64,000 nucleotides of DNA from Mucilaginibacter sp. KACC 22063 (GCF_028736115.1 NZ_CP117877.1:1612001-1676000), one strand, 5' to 3'. Counted from the first letter of the stretch, positions 18,637-27,938 are shown. The notes: generated by a model not told the origin, from the letters alone. Translations and numbers: made by a program.

Positions 18637-19395
18637 ATGGCTAAAATTGCATTAATTACAGGCGCTACCGCAGGGATCGGTGAGGCTTGTGCGCATTTAT
18701 TTGCAGCACATCAATATAATTTAGTATTAACCGGCCGCAGGCACGACAGGTTGGAGCGCCTGGCCAGTCATTTAAATGATAAATATAATGTTGAAGTAGC
18801 GGTATCAGCCTTTGACGTACGTAACCGCGACAGTGTGATCAGCAACCTGGAAAGCTTGCCTGCACGTTGGAAAAACGTAGACGTATTAATTAACAATGCT
18901 GGCCTTAGCCAGGGTTTAGACCCGATACAGAACGGCAGCTATGATGATTGGGACACCATGATTGACACCAACATAAAAGGCCTGCTTTACGTAACAAAGG
19001 TAGTATCAAACTGGATGATCTATAACAAGCAGGGGCAAATTGTAAACATTGGTTCAATTGCCGGCAAAGAAGTTTATCCAAACGGTAATGTATACTGTGC
19101 AACCAAGCATGCCGTTGGTGCTTTAAGCGAGGGCATGCGTATCGACCTGTTAAGCCACGGCATCAGGGTTACGGCAGTACACCCGGGAGCGGTTGAAACC
19201 GAGTTTTCGGAAGTGCGTTTTAAGGGCGATAAAGACCGTGCAAAGAAAGTATATGAAGGTTTTGATGCACTGGCAGCTAATGATATTGCCGAAACCATTT
19301 GGTTTGTGGTATCGCGCCCGGCACATGTAAACATTAACGAAATTACGGTGATGCCAACAGCACAGGCGACGGCAACCAATATATTCAGAAGTTAA
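18637..19395 (+). CDS. SDR-family NAD(P)-dependent oxidoreductase (YdfG-like)
   Basis: 252 aa classical short-chain dehydrogenase. TGATAGIG binds the cofactor, and RRHDRLE after strand 2 suggests NADP preference. NNAG is the structural motif and YCATKHAV holds the catalytic Tyr and Lys. The C-terminal HPGAVETEF segment resembles YdfG, which acts on 3-hydroxy acids and serine-like substrates. The exact substrate is inference. Single gene between porT and a YqeY-like gene. Confidence 0.9.
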   Translation: MAKIALITGATAGIGEACAHLFAAHQYNLVLTGRRHDRLERLASHLNDKYNVEVAVSAFDVRNRDSVISNLESLPARWKNVDVLINNAGLSQGLDPIQNGSYDDWDTMIDTNIKGLLYVTKVVSNWMIYNKQGQIVNIGSIAGKEVYPNGNVYCATKHAVGALSEGMRIDLLSHGIRVTAVHPGAVETEFSEVRFKGDKDRAKKVYEGFDALAANDIAETIWFVVSRPAHVNINEITVMPTAQATATNIFRS

Positions 19396-19453
19396 AGTTG
19401 AAGGCTGAAATAGCTTAAACTAAAGTCAATATTCACTAATTCACAATTTATAA

Positions 19454-19903
19454 ATGTCATTATCAACCCAAATAAACGAGGATATTAAAAAGGCAATGCT
19501 GGCACGCGATGAAAAAAGTTTGCGTGGCCTTCGTGCTATTAAATCAGCTTTATTATTAGCAAAAACAGAAAAAGGTGCTTCAGAAGAAATAAGCGAAGAA
19601 ACAGAAGTAAAGGTGTTGCAAAAGTTAGTAAAGCAGCGTAAAGAGTCTGCGGATATTTACAAAACGCAAAACCGCGATGACCTGTACCAAATTGAAATCG
19701 AAGAACAGCAAATAATTGAAAGCTATTTGCCAAAGCAAATGAGCCGCGGAGAAATTGAAACCTACTTAAAAGATGTAATTACCCGTACCGGCGCCACATC
19801 TGTTAAAGATATGGGCAAGGTAATGGGTACTGCCAATAAAGAGCTTGCCGGCAAGGCCGATGGCAAAACCATTTCTGAAGTTGTTAAACAATTACTGGCA
19901 TAA
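19454..19903 (+). CDS. GatB/YqeY domain-containing protein
   Basis: 149 aa, all-helical, soluble. MSLSTQINEDIKKAMLARD and the later YLPKQMSRGEIETYL and GKVMGTANKELAGKADGK stretches match stand-alone YqeY proteins, which resemble the tail domain of the GatB amidotransferase subunit. They are thought to have a tRNA-linked role, not firmly established. The upstream gap (19396-19453) contains TTCACTAATTCAC, another low-complexity intergenic element. Confidence 0.9.
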   Translation: MSLSTQINEDIKKAMLARDEKSLRGLRAIKSALLLAKTEKGASEEISEETEVKVLQKLVKQRKESADIYKTQNRDDLYQIEIEEQQIIESYLPKQMSRGEIETYLKDVITRTGATSVKDMGKVMGTANKELAGKADGKTISEVVKQLLA

Positions 19904-19964
19904 ATTAGTTGCTATATTTGTTGTAACTCAAATTCAAAAAAGTATCTTTATCGCAGATATACAA

Positions 19965-19972
19965 TACTTTTG
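19965..19972 (+). promoter_or_regulatory. putative -7 box of the alpha/beta hydrolase gene
   Basis: TACTTTTG matches TAnnTTTG and lies 47 nt upstream of the ATG at 20020. It would head the hydrolase-CBS-nadK run. Confidence 0.45.
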
Positions 19973-20019
19973 TACTGAATTGCAAAACAGTATAAATCAT
20001 TAAATGCTAATAAACTGGT

Positions 20020-20787
20020 ATGGACTACGTGTTAAAAGAAGAAAACGGTTTCCAATATGTTGATGAGGGCCAAGGCGAAACGCTGTTACTTCTGCATGGT
20101 TTAATGGGGGCTTTAAGCAACTGGGAGCATGTGATTGAAGAATTTAAATCACAATACCGGGTTATTATACCTATGCTGCCTATTTATGAATTGCCTTTAA
20201 TAACAACCGGCGTAAAATCGTTGTCAAAATTTGTACATAAGTTTATTAAGTATAAAAATTTAACTAATATTACATTAATTGGTAACTCTTTAGGCGGCCA
20301 TGTAGCACTGATCTACTGCCTGTCGCACCCCGAAAATATCAAAGCGTTAGTGCTTTCAGGTAGTTCGGGTTTGTATGAAAATGCCTTTGGCGGATCGTTT
20401 CCCCGCCGCGAGAGTTACGATTTTGTAAAGGAAAAGGTAGAGTATACCTTTTATGACCCGGCTACGGCAACCAAAGAGCTGGTTGACGAGGTTTTTGAAA
20501 CAATTAATGACCGTAACCGTGTTATCCGTATTTTGGCTATGGCTAAATCAGCCATCAGGCATAATATGGCTAAAGATGTACATAAGATTAAAATACCGGT
20601 TGCTTTGATATGGGGTAAAAATGATAAGATTACGCCGCCCGAAGTAGCCGTGGAGTTTCATCAGTTGCTGCCTGATTCAACCCTTCAGTGGATTGATCAT
20701 TGCGGGCATGCAGCTATGATGGAGCAGCCGCAAGAGTTTAATGCCCTGTTAAGGGAGTTTTTAGATAAAGTAACGTTAAAAGTATAA
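20020..20787 (+). CDS. alpha/beta-fold hydrolase
   Basis: 255 aa, cytoplasmic. The catalytic triad is visible: S90 in GNSLGGH, D202 in WGKNDKITP and H230 in HCGHAAMMEQP. LLLHGLMGALSNW near residue 30 supplies the oxyanion hole. The family covers esterases, C-C hydrolases and MenH-like lyases, and no substrate can be assigned. Its stop is 1 nt before the start of the CBS-domain gene, so the hydrolase, CBS protein and NAD kinase form one transcription unit. Confidence 0.88.
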   Translation: MDYVLKEENGFQYVDEGQGETLLLLHGLMGALSNWEHVIEEFKSQYRVIIPMLPIYELPLITTGVKSLSKFVHKFIKYKNLTNITLIGNSLGGHVALIYCLSHPENIKALVLSGSSGLYENAFGGSFPRRESYDFVKEKVEYTFYDPATATKELVDEVFETINDRNRVIRILAMAKSAIRHNMAKDVHKIKIPVALIWGKNDKITPPEVAVEFHQLLPDSTLQWIDHCGHAAMMEQPQEFNALLREFLDKVTLKV

Positions 20788-20788
20788 T

Positions 20789-21448
20789 ATGTTAGCTGCC
20801 GAGCTGGTTGCAGATGCCGTCCCTACCGTTAGTACTTCTGAACCCATTCAGAAGGCACTTGACCGTATGGCCGAATTTAAGGTGAGGCACCTCCCGGTTA
20901 TGAAGGACGACCAGTACCTGGGCCTGCTTGCCGAAGAGGAAATTATACTACCCGACCATAATATTCTTATTTCGAAACTTAACCTGCCGCTTGTTCCCAT
21001 TTTTGTGCTCGAAGATCAGCACATATATGACGTCATTACCCTTTTTTACCAGCGTCAAATTACGGTGGTTCCTGTTTTAAGTGCTACAAAAAGTTATCTG
21101 GGCCTCATTACTATCAATAGCATGAACAATTGGTTTGCGCAACTAACTTCAGTTACCGAACCCGGAGGCATTATTGTTTTGGAGATCACTAACAGAAATA
21201 ACTCGCTGTCGCATATGGCGCAGATCGTTGAATCTGATAACGCTCAGATCCTTAGCTCTTATGTTCGTATGTTTGGCGATTCAACCCGTATGGAGATAAC
21301 ACTTAAAATAAACAAGCAGGACGTATCCGGCATATCAGCTGCTTTTTTAAGGTATGGATATGACGTTAAAGCAGTTTTTGGCCATAATGATAATAACGAT
21401 GATACGATGGACCGTTATGATTCGCTGATGAACTACCTTAACTTATAA
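20789..21448 (+). CDS. tandem CBS-domain protein with ACT-like C-terminus
   Basis: 219 aa. Residues about 1-120 form two CBS motifs (TVSTSEPIQKALDRMAEFKVRHLPVM and IYDVITLFYQRQITVVPVL), which usually sense adenine nucleotides. Residues about 135-205 look like an ACT fold (PGGIIVLEITNRNNSLSHMA and RMEITLKINKQDVSGI). No catalytic domain is attached. It lies between a hydrolase (1-nt gap) and NAD kinase (start 3 nt after its stop), so nucleotide-dependent control of a neighbour is a reasonable guess. Confidence 0.82.
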   Translation: MLAAELVADAVPTVSTSEPIQKALDRMAEFKVRHLPVMKDDQYLGLLAEEEIILPDHNILISKLNLPLVPIFVLEDQHIYDVITLFYQRQITVVPVLSATKSYLGLITINSMNNWFAQLTSVTEPGGIIVLEITNRNNSLSHMAQIVESDNAQILSSYVRMFGDSTRMEITLKINKQDVSGISAAFLRYGYDVKAVFGHNDNNDDTMDRYDSLMNYLNL

Positions 21449-21451
21449 GTG

Positions 21452-22330
21452 ATGAGAATTGCAGTTTACGGCAGGCCTTTCAACGAGTCGGTTTTTCCAT
21501 TTGCCAGGCAGGTTTTCGAAGAACTACAAAAAAACAAGGTCGACATATACGTTCATCAAATACTGAACGATTTCCTTTCAGAGCAGCTTCCGGATTTTAG
21601 TTTTCCCACCTTTGATGAAAATCGTCCGCTTAAAGATTATATAGACGTTTTTTTAACGCTTGGCGGAGATGGTACCTTATTGGATACCGTTGCCATCATC
21701 CGCGATTCGGGTATCCCCGTGGTGGGTATCAATTTTGGCAGGCTGGGCTTTCTGGCCAGTATCAATAAAGATGATATTGAAGAAGCTGTTGCTGCAATAG
21801 CACAGGGAGAGTTTACGCTTGATAGCCGCTCGCTGATCAAGATCAGTTGTAACGAGCAAATATTCGGCGCTAATGATTTTGCACTAAACGATATCACCAT
21901 CCATAAACGTGATGATGCAGCCATGATCACCATGCACGCCTATCTTGATGATGAGTACCTTAACTCTTATTGGGGCGATGGCATGATCATTTCGACATCA
22001 ACAGGGTCTACAGCTTATTCTATGAGCTGTGGTGGGCCTATTATATTCCCGCAGTCAGATAGTATCGTAGTTACGCCGGTATCGCCGCATAATTTAAATG
22101 TGAGGCCGATTGTGTTACCAGATACCAGTGTACTTACTTTTGAAGTAGAGACACGCAGCGGGAATTACCTGGTGTCATGTGATTCGCGTACGGCAGTGGT
22201 AGATAAGACGATCAAGTTCTGCGTTTCAAAGGCCGATTTCAGGATCAACCTCATCAGGCTGCATAATGAAACCTACCTGAAAACGTTAAGAAGTAAACTA
22301 ATGTGGGGTATTGATGCCCGTAACTATTAA
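21452..22330 (+). CDS. nadK: NAD kinase
   Basis: 292 aa from the ATG at 21452; the GTG one codon earlier is less likely. The kinase signature LGGDGTLLDTV holds the catalytic Asp. NDITIHKRDDAAMI and STSTGSTAYSMSCGGPI are the NAD- and phosphate-binding segments. It phosphorylates NAD to NADP in the cytoplasm. The N-terminus MRIAVYGRPFNESV is typical of Bacteroidota NadK. It is the third gene of a tight unit, 3 nt after the CBS gene, with a DUF6089 gene 9 nt downstream. Confidence 0.95.
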   Translation: MRIAVYGRPFNESVFPFARQVFEELQKNKVDIYVHQILNDFLSEQLPDFSFPTFDENRPLKDYIDVFLTLGGDGTLLDTVAIIRDSGIPVVGINFGRLGFLASINKDDIEEAVAAIAQGEFTLDSRSLIKISCNEQIFGANDFALNDITIHKRDDAAMITMHAYLDDEYLNSYWGDGMIISTSTGSTAYSMSCGGPIIFPQSDSIVVTPVSPHNLNVRPIVLPDTSVLTFEVETRSGNYLVSCDSRTAVVDKTIKFCVSKADFRINLIRLHNETYLKTLRSKLMWGIDARNY

Positions 22331-22339
22331 ACCGTTTAA

Positions 22340-23137
22340 ATGCCCCGGATTTTTACTACGCTTTTACTGGTTCTCTTCACACTTACGGTAAGTGCACAGG
22401 CATGGGAGCTTGGCGTTACAGGTGGTGCTGCAGGGTATATGGGCGATCTGAACACGCGCAATATGTTCCAGGTGAGTGGCGGTGCATTCGGGGGCTTTGT
22501 AAAGAAAAATTTTAATCCATACTTATCTCTTAAGGCCGGCTTTATGCATGGTGTAATAGCTGCTGCAGACAGTAACTCAAAATTTGAACAAAACCGTTTA
22601 CGTAACCTTAGTTTTTCCACTACGCTTAATGAGTTAAGCCTTATGGCAGAATTTAACTTTCTGCAATACCGGCCGGGTATAGATAAACATGCCTTCAGCC
22701 CTTATGTATTTGTTGGGATAGGAGGGGTGGCCTTTAACCCAAGGGCAAGGGTAGATAAGCATTCAGATTGGGTAGACTTGCGTCCTTTAATGACAGAAGG
22801 GCAGGTTAAGCCTTATTCTAACGTAGCGGTTACTATTCCTTACGGCGTTGGCTTAAAATATAATTTTACCCATAGCCTGAGCCTCATTGCCGATGTAGGC
22901 TATCGCAGCGCTAAAACAGATTACCTGGATGATGTCTCAGGAAATTACAAAGTTCCGACTCCCGTACGTAATGAAGATCTTGCTATAGCGAAGTATTTTG
23001 CAGACCGCAGGTTATCTTCTGATAAGGGTTCTTTAGGGTCACAACGCGGCGATGGTCGTTCGTTTGATACGTATATGTTCTTCTCATTATCGGTATCATT
23101 CACCTTCGTTTCTGATAAGTGTTACTTTTCTTACTAA
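22340..23137 (+). CDS. DUF6089-family outer-membrane barrel protein
   Basis: 265 aa. Signal peptide MPRIFTTLLLVLFTLTVSAQ, then ELGVTGGAAGYMGDLN and KAGFMHG strands, SPYVFVGIGGVAFNPRA and a terminal FFSLSVSFTFV. The pattern fits the DUF6089 barrel family, known in Bacteroidota near nadK, uppS and bamA. Role unknown; an envelope-assembly role is inferred only from context. It ends 96 nt before the ExbD-like start. Confidence 0.82.
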   Translation: MPRIFTTLLLVLFTLTVSAQAWELGVTGGAAGYMGDLNTRNMFQVSGGAFGGFVKKNFNPYLSLKAGFMHGVIAAADSNSKFEQNRLRNLSFSTTLNELSLMAEFNFLQYRPGIDKHAFSPYVFVGIGGVAFNPRARVDKHSDWVDLRPLMTEGQVKPYSNVAVTIPYGVGLKYNFTHSLSLIADVGYRSAKTDYLDDVSGNYKVPTPVRNEDLAIAKYFADRRLSSDKGSLGSQRGDGRSFDTYMFFSLSVSFTFVSDKCYFSY

Positions 23138-23233
23138 AAGTTTGATTTTGAATAGTCTGGCTGCAATATTAGCCTAATGGTTGTCGTTTTAAAGGTAATA
23201 ACTAACCTTTTATTCACCTTAAACTTTACAACT

Positions 23234-23755
23234 ATGGCCGAGCTAAATTCAACCCCCGAAAAAGCTGGTAACAAAACATCACGCAATCGTTTACCGCTTC
23301 GCGTAGATCTTACTGCAATGGTAGATCTTGCTTTTCTGCTCATCACGTTTTTCATGCTTACCACAACCTTGCAAAAGAACAATGCAATGGCAGTTACCAT
23401 GCCCGCAGATGGACCAAGTGAACCTGTAGGCATGAGCCGGACGCTCACCCTGTGTTTAGGCAACCATAACAAAGTGCTGAGCTACATGGGCACGCCGGAT
23501 AAACCATTGGCTACTCCGCAAGTAGCTGATTACAGTAAAAGCGGGATACGTAAATTGCTTCTGGAAACGGCTAAAAACGTGACTGCCTCAACAGGTAAGC
23601 GTTTGGTGGTGCTGGTTAAACCGAGCGACCATAGTGTATATGAGAACCTGGTAAGTACACTGGATGAGTTAAATATTACAAAAACCGAAAGTTATGCTAT
23701 AGTTGATATCACTAAAAACGATGTTGGCTTGCTAAAGCAATACAAAGCATATTAA
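23234..23755 (+). CDS. ExbD/TolR-family protein
   Basis: 173 aa from the ATG at 23234 (MAELNSTPEKAGN). A start 57 nt upstream would add a non-typical hydrophobic leader and was rejected. The single membrane helix carries the proton-channel Asp in RVDLTAMVDLAFLLITFFML. The rest is the periplasmic ExbD domain. ExbD works with ExbB in energising TonB, but no exbB or tonB lies nearby, so this copy is an orphan here. Its stop codon overlaps the stem of a strong terminator. Confidence 0.88.
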   Translation: MAELNSTPEKAGNKTSRNRLPLRVDLTAMVDLAFLLITFFMLTTTLQKNNAMAVTMPADGPSEPVGMSRTLTLCLGNHNKVLSYMGTPDKPLATPQVADYSKSGIRKLLLETAKNVTASTGKRLVVLVKPSDHSVYENLVSTLDELNITKTESYAIVDITKNDVGLLKQYKAY

Positions 23756-23790
23756 AAGAAGGCCCCGCTATAGCGGGGCCTTCTTTTAAA
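23754..23790 (+). terminator. strong intrinsic terminator after the ExbD-like gene
   Basis: A perfect 17-bp inverted repeat: AAAAGAAGGCCCCGCTA (23754-23770) followed directly by TAGCGGGGCCTTCTTTT (23771-23787). It includes the last two bases of the stop codon and ends in a T-run. It closes the hydrolase-to-ExbD unit. Confidence 0.92.
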
Positions 23791-23886
23791 CCGGGTTTTT
23801 AATCCCTGTTTATGGTACTTCATTAATCTACAATGCTTTTTGTTTTTCTTTTAAGCAGATATAATAAAAAAATAGAAAGTAAGTTT

Positions 23887-24003
23887 TACCTTTGTACCCT
23901 GAAAAATTGGGGGCATTGGGTGTTGTTTACCTTTAAGCCTGTTAATTTAAAGTGATTAAGCTAAACAAATAAACGGCGCATGGCCGTGGCTTTTCCGTAA
24001 GCA
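23887..24003 (+). promoter_or_regulatory. uppS promoter -7 box and leader with a six-codon ORF
   Basis: TACCTTTG (23887-23894) matches TAnnTTTG and implies a leader of about 100 nt, long for this window. It contains a small frame at 23980-24000 (ATG to TAA, peptide MAVAFP) that stops 3 nt before the uppS ATG. Its start lies in the loop of a 5-bp hairpin (ACGGC 23973-23977 / GCCGT 23983-23987). Whether this peptide is made is not known. Confidence 0.4.
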
Positions 24004-24744
24004 ATGAGTTATAAAGAACAGATAGATACCTTAAAGTTACCACAGCACGTGGCCATTATAATGGATGGAAACGGCAGGTGGGCTAAAGGTAAAGGTAAGC
24101 TGCGTGTATTCGGGCACCATAACGGGGTAATCTCTGTTAGGGATGTAGTTGAGGCAGCCGGAGAGATTGGTGTAAAATATCTTACCCTTTATACCTTCTC
24201 GTCTGAAAACTGGAACAGGCCTAAATTTGAGGTAACTGCAATTATGGAGTTACTGATCGGTACCATTAATAAAGAAATTGCAAAGCTGATGGAAAACAAT
24301 GTGCGCCTTAATACCATAGGCGACATTAACATGCTGCCAACAAAAGCTGCACGTGAGCTTACCGAAGCAATTAGAAAAACTTCGTCTAATACTGGTTTAA
24401 CCTTAACGCTTGCTTTAAGTTACAGTTCGCGCCGTGAGATTGTGGCCGCTGCAAGGCAGCTGGCAGAAAAAGTACAGCAAGGCCTTTTAAAAGCTGAAGA
24501 TATTGATGAGCAATTATTTGCTGACAACTTATATACTGCCGATATGCCTGACCCTGAACTACTGATCAGAACAAGCGGTGAATACCGGATCAGTAATTAC
24601 ATGCTTTGGCAAATTGCCTATGCAGAACTATACTTTACTTCAAAATTATGGCCTGATTTCCGTAGGGAAGACTTTTTTGAAGCCATTGTTGATTACCAGA
24701 AAAGGGAACGCAGGTTTGGTAAGACAAGTGAACAGGTTAACTAA
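24004..24744 (+). CDS. uppS: undecaprenyl diphosphate synthase (cis-isoprenyltransferase)
   Basis: 246 aa. HVAIIMDGNGRWAKGKG holds the catalytic D21, followed by YTFSSENWNRP, and near the end RTSGEYRISNYMLWQIAYAELYF. It extends farnesyl diphosphate with isopentenyl units to make the C55 lipid carrier for peptidoglycan and O-antigen. It precedes bamA by 61 nt; uppS-bamA-ompH order is common in Bacteroidota. Confidence 0.96.
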   Translation: MSYKEQIDTLKLPQHVAIIMDGNGRWAKGKGKLRVFGHHNGVISVRDVVEAAGEIGVKYLTLYTFSSENWNRPKFEVTAIMELLIGTINKEIAKLMENNVRLNTIGDINMLPTKAARELTEAIRKTSSNTGLTLTLALSYSSRREIVAAARQLAEKVQQGLLKAEDIDEQLFADNLYTADMPDPELLIRTSGEYRISNYMLWQIAYAELYFTSKLWPDFRREDFFEAIVDYQKRERRFGKTSEQVN

Positions 24745-24805
24745 TTTTACTTTTAACAAATTTTAACAACTGATTAGTCTATTTTTAGCCCACTTAAATA
24801 TTCGG

Positions 24806-27355
24806 ATGAATAAACTTTTTTTTGCAATTCTATTCTCGGTTCTGGCAGGTACAGCCATGGCTCAGGTAAGCCAGCCATCTGCACTGCAAAGGCCGAATTT
24901 GCCGACTGATAGCTTGAGCTATCTTAATCCTAAAGATTACATTATAGGTGGGCTAACAGTTAGTGGGGCTAAGTATCTGGATAAAGATATTCTTATTCAG
25001 GTTTCCAAATTAAATAAGGGCGATAAAATCACGCTTCCAGGCGATGCTTCATCTAACGTAATACGTAACCTTTGGCAACAGGGTTTGTTTGACGATGTTA
25101 AGCTGAATATCACTAAAATAAACTTAGATACCATTTACCTGGATATTGCTGTGCAAGAGCGTCCGCGCTTATCACGTTTGCATATATTAGGTATCCGCAA
25201 AGGCGAAGTAGAAGATGTACAGAAAAAGTTGAACGATAAAACGGGCAAAATCGTTAACGAAAACTTACTGAATACGACAACCGCTATCATTAAAAAGCAT
25301 TTTAATGAGAAAGGCTTCCTTAATACAACTGTTGATATTAAACAACGTAAAGATCCGGGAGATGAGAGCAGCGTTATACTTGATGTAACCGTGAACAAGC
25401 ATCAGAAGGTGAAAATCAATGATGTGATTTTTGAGGGTAATAAAGAGTTTAGCACAGCAACCTTACGTAAGTATTTACCAAAAACACGTAAGCGTAAGTT
25501 CTACAACATATTTGGTTCACGTAAGTTTAAGGAAGACCAGTACGAGGAAGACAAACAAACGCTGATTGAGAAAATGGCGGCCAAAGGTTATCGCGATGCA
25601 GAAATCATCAGCGATTCTGTTTGGAAACATGACGACAATACCGTTAACGTAAAAATTAAAGTTTACGAAGGCCCTAAATATTACTTCGGTAAAATCAACT
25701 GGTCTGGTAACGCAAAATATTCAACTGCTATCTTAAGTAAGATATTGCGCGTTCAAAAAGGTGATGTTTTCAGCGAAGAACAGTTAAACAAACGCCTGAG
25801 CGGTCCAACGCCTAATAGTGATGACGTATCTTCACTATACCTTAACGATGGCTACCTGACTTATCAGGCAGACCCTGTTCAGACAAAAATCTATAATGAT
25901 ACTGTTGACCTGGACATCCGTATTTATGAAGGACCGCAGTACCGTATCAACCGCGTTATTGTAAAAGGTAACGATGTAACCAACGATAAAGTGGTTATGC
26001 GTGAGATCAGGACTAAACCTGGACAATATTTCTCTAAAGATCTGGTCATCCGCAGTACACGTGAGATTTCTCAGTTGGGTAACTTTGACGAGCAAAAGAT
26101 CGATCCGAAACCGACAAACATCAACCCTAATGATGGTACGGTAGATATTATTTACAACGTGGTTGAAAAACCATCAGACCAGATCGAACTTTCGGGCGGT
26201 TTCGGTGGTGGCCAGTTAGTGGGTACATTAGGCTTAACGTTCAACAACTTCTCGTTGCGTAACATATTTAATCTTAAAGCTTACCGCCCGCTACCAAAAG
26301 GTGATGGACAAAAATTAAGCTTACGCGGACAGGCCAACGGTAAAAACTACCAGAACTATTCGTTCACTTTCTCTGATCCATGGTTCGGTGGTAAAAAGCC
26401 TATTTACTTTGGTTTAACAGCCTATACACAGTTAAGCTCAACAGGCCAATATTATGCTAAGACTGACCCTCGTTACAACTACTTACGTATTAATGGTATC
26501 GGCGTAACTTTAGGTAAACGCTTAAACTGGCCGGATAACTACTTCCAGCTGAACTACTCGCTTAACTTTGACCACTACAAACTAGATAACTATACCGGTT
26601 ACCTGTTTAGCAATGGTACATCTTACAACATTAAGTTAACGCAAGAGCTAAGCCGTAACTCACTTGACGTGCCAATTTATCCTACTTCGGGTTCAAACAT
26701 TAAGTTTACCGTACAGGTAACGCCGCCATACTCATTGTTTAATAATACCAACTACAAAATTGCAACACCAGAGGAGCGTTACAGATTTGTAGAATATCAT
26801 AAGTGGAAATTTGATGCGCAGTGGTTTACACGTATCACCGGTAAGTTGGTTGTGATGTCGCAGGTACGCTTTGGTTTCTTAGGTTACTACAACAAAGATG
26901 TAGGCCAGTCGCCGTTTGAAAGGTTTAAAGTAGGTGGCGACGGTATGCAGACTTACCAGTTCCTGCAAGGTAGCGAGATCATTGGTTTAAGAGGTTACAA
27001 AAACTTCTCTATTGTACCGGTAGGTTCAAACTACAATGCTGATACCAACCCGGGCAGCCCGATCTACAATAAATATACACTGGAAATCAGGCACCCGATT
27101 ATTGCCAGCCAGTCGGCAACCATATTTGTTTTAGGATTTGCTGAAGGTGGTAATGTGTGGAACAATTTTAGTCAATTTAATCCGTTTAATATCAGACGTT
27201 CGGCAGGTGTGGGTGCTCGTATATTTTTACCTATATTTGGTTTGCTTGGACTTGACTATGGTTATGGCTTTGACAGCATCCCGGGTATACCTGACGCTAA
27301 CAAAGGCCAGTTCCACTTTTCAATTGCACAGAGCCTGAGCGGAGGATTTAATTAA
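24806..27355 (+). CDS. bamA: outer-membrane protein assembly factor BamA (Omp85)
   Basis: 849 aa. Signal peptide of about 19 residues ending MAQ, then five POTRA repeats (about residues 45-440, for example IGGLTVSGAKYLDKD, KINDVIFEGNKEFST and INRVIVKGNDVTNDKV). A C-terminal 16-strand barrel follows from about residue 450, including GLRGY (loop L6-type motif; VRGF in E. coli) and FSIAQSLSGGF at the end. It inserts barrel proteins into the outer membrane; this window encodes several such clients. Two OmpH/Skp chaperone genes follow immediately. Confidence 0.96.
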   Translation: MNKLFFAILFSVLAGTAMAQVSQPSALQRPNLPTDSLSYLNPKDYIIGGLTVSGAKYLDKDILIQVSKLNKGDKITLPGDASSNVIRNLWQQGLFDDVKLNITKINLDTIYLDIAVQERPRLSRLHILGIRKGEVEDVQKKLNDKTGKIVNENLLNTTTAIIKKHFNEKGFLNTTVDIKQRKDPGDESSVILDVTVNKHQKVKINDVIFEGNKEFSTATLRKYLPKTRKRKFYNIFGSRKFKEDQYEEDKQTLIEKMAAKGYRDAEIISDSVWKHDDNTVNVKIKVYEGPKYYFGKINWSGNAKYSTAILSKILRVQKGDVFSEEQLNKRLSGPTPNSDDVSSLYLNDGYLTYQADPVQTKIYNDTVDLDIRIYEGPQYRINRVIVKGNDVTNDKVVMREIRTKPGQYFSKDLVIRSTREISQLGNFDEQKIDPKPTNINPNDGTVDIIYNVVEKPSDQIELSGGFGGGQLVGTLGLTFNNFSLRNIFNLKAYRPLPKGDGQKLSLRGQANGKNYQNYSFTFSDPWFGGKKPIYFGLTAYTQLSSTGQYYAKTDPRYNYLRINGIGVTLGKRLNWPDNYFQLNYSLNFDHYKLDNYTGYLFSNGTSYNIKLTQELSRNSLDVPIYPTSGSNIKFTVQVTPPYSLFNNTNYKIATPEERYRFVEYHKWKFDAQWFTRITGKLVVMSQVRFGFLGYYNKDVGQSPFERFKVGGDGMQTYQFLQGSEIIGLRGYKNFSIVPVGSNYNADTNPGSPIYNKYTLEIRHPIIASQSATIFVLGFAEGGNVWNNFSQFNPFNIRRSAGVGARIFLPIFGLLGLDYGYGFDSIPGIPDANKGQFHFSIAQSLSGGFN

Positions 27356-27358
27356 TAT

Positions 27359-27889
27359 ATGAAAAAGGTTATTTTAACATTTGTTATTACTTTTGCAGCG
27401 TTTTTAGGTGCTTATGCCCAGCGCTTTGCTTTTGTTGATTCTGAATACATTTTAAAACATGTACCTGAGTATGCAGCAGCACAAAAACAGCTGGCAACAT
27501 TATCAGATCAATACCAAAAAGATGTAGACAGCCGTTTTCAGGAAATTGACCGGTTGTATAAAGCTTATCAGGCAGATCAGGTTTTAATGACCGCTGATAT
27601 GAAGAAGCGCCGTGAAGCTGAGATCGTAGACAAAGAGAAAGCTGCAAAGGATTTCCAGCGTTCGAAATTTGGCCCCGATGGCGAGCTTGCAGAACGCAGC
27701 ACACAGTTGGTTAAACCGGTGCAAGACCGTGTTGCCAAAGCGGTACAGGCCGTAGCAGAAGCTGAAAACCTGGATATGATATTTGACAAAAACAGCGAAG
27801 TGATGATGCTGTATGCAAATCCTCGTTATAATAAAAGCGACGCGGTTATCACCCGCTTAGGTTTAAAGCCGGGTGTGTTTGCAAAGTGA
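27359..27889 (+). CDS. OmpH/Skp-family periplasmic chaperone, copy 1
   Basis: 176 aa. Signal peptide ending AYAQ, then RFAFVDSEYILKHVPEYAAAQKQL and a long charged coiled-coil region (about residues 40-120), closing with an AVAEAENLDMIFDKNS strand. This is the Skp jellyfish-type fold that holds unfolded outer-membrane proteins in the periplasm. It begins 3 nt after bamA and is surely co-transcribed with it. A second family member follows 49 nt later. Confidence 0.93.
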   Translation: MKKVILTFVITFAAFLGAYAQRFAFVDSEYILKHVPEYAAAQKQLATLSDQYQKDVDSRFQEIDRLYKAYQADQVLMTADMKKRREAEIVDKEKAAKDFQRSKFGPDGELAERSTQLVKPVQDRVAKAVQAVAEAENLDMIFDKNSEVMMLYANPRYNKSDAVITRLGLKPGVFAK

Positions 27890-27938
27890 AAAATTTTTAA
27901 TAAAATCGCATTAAATTAAAAAAGAACAAAGACAGAAA

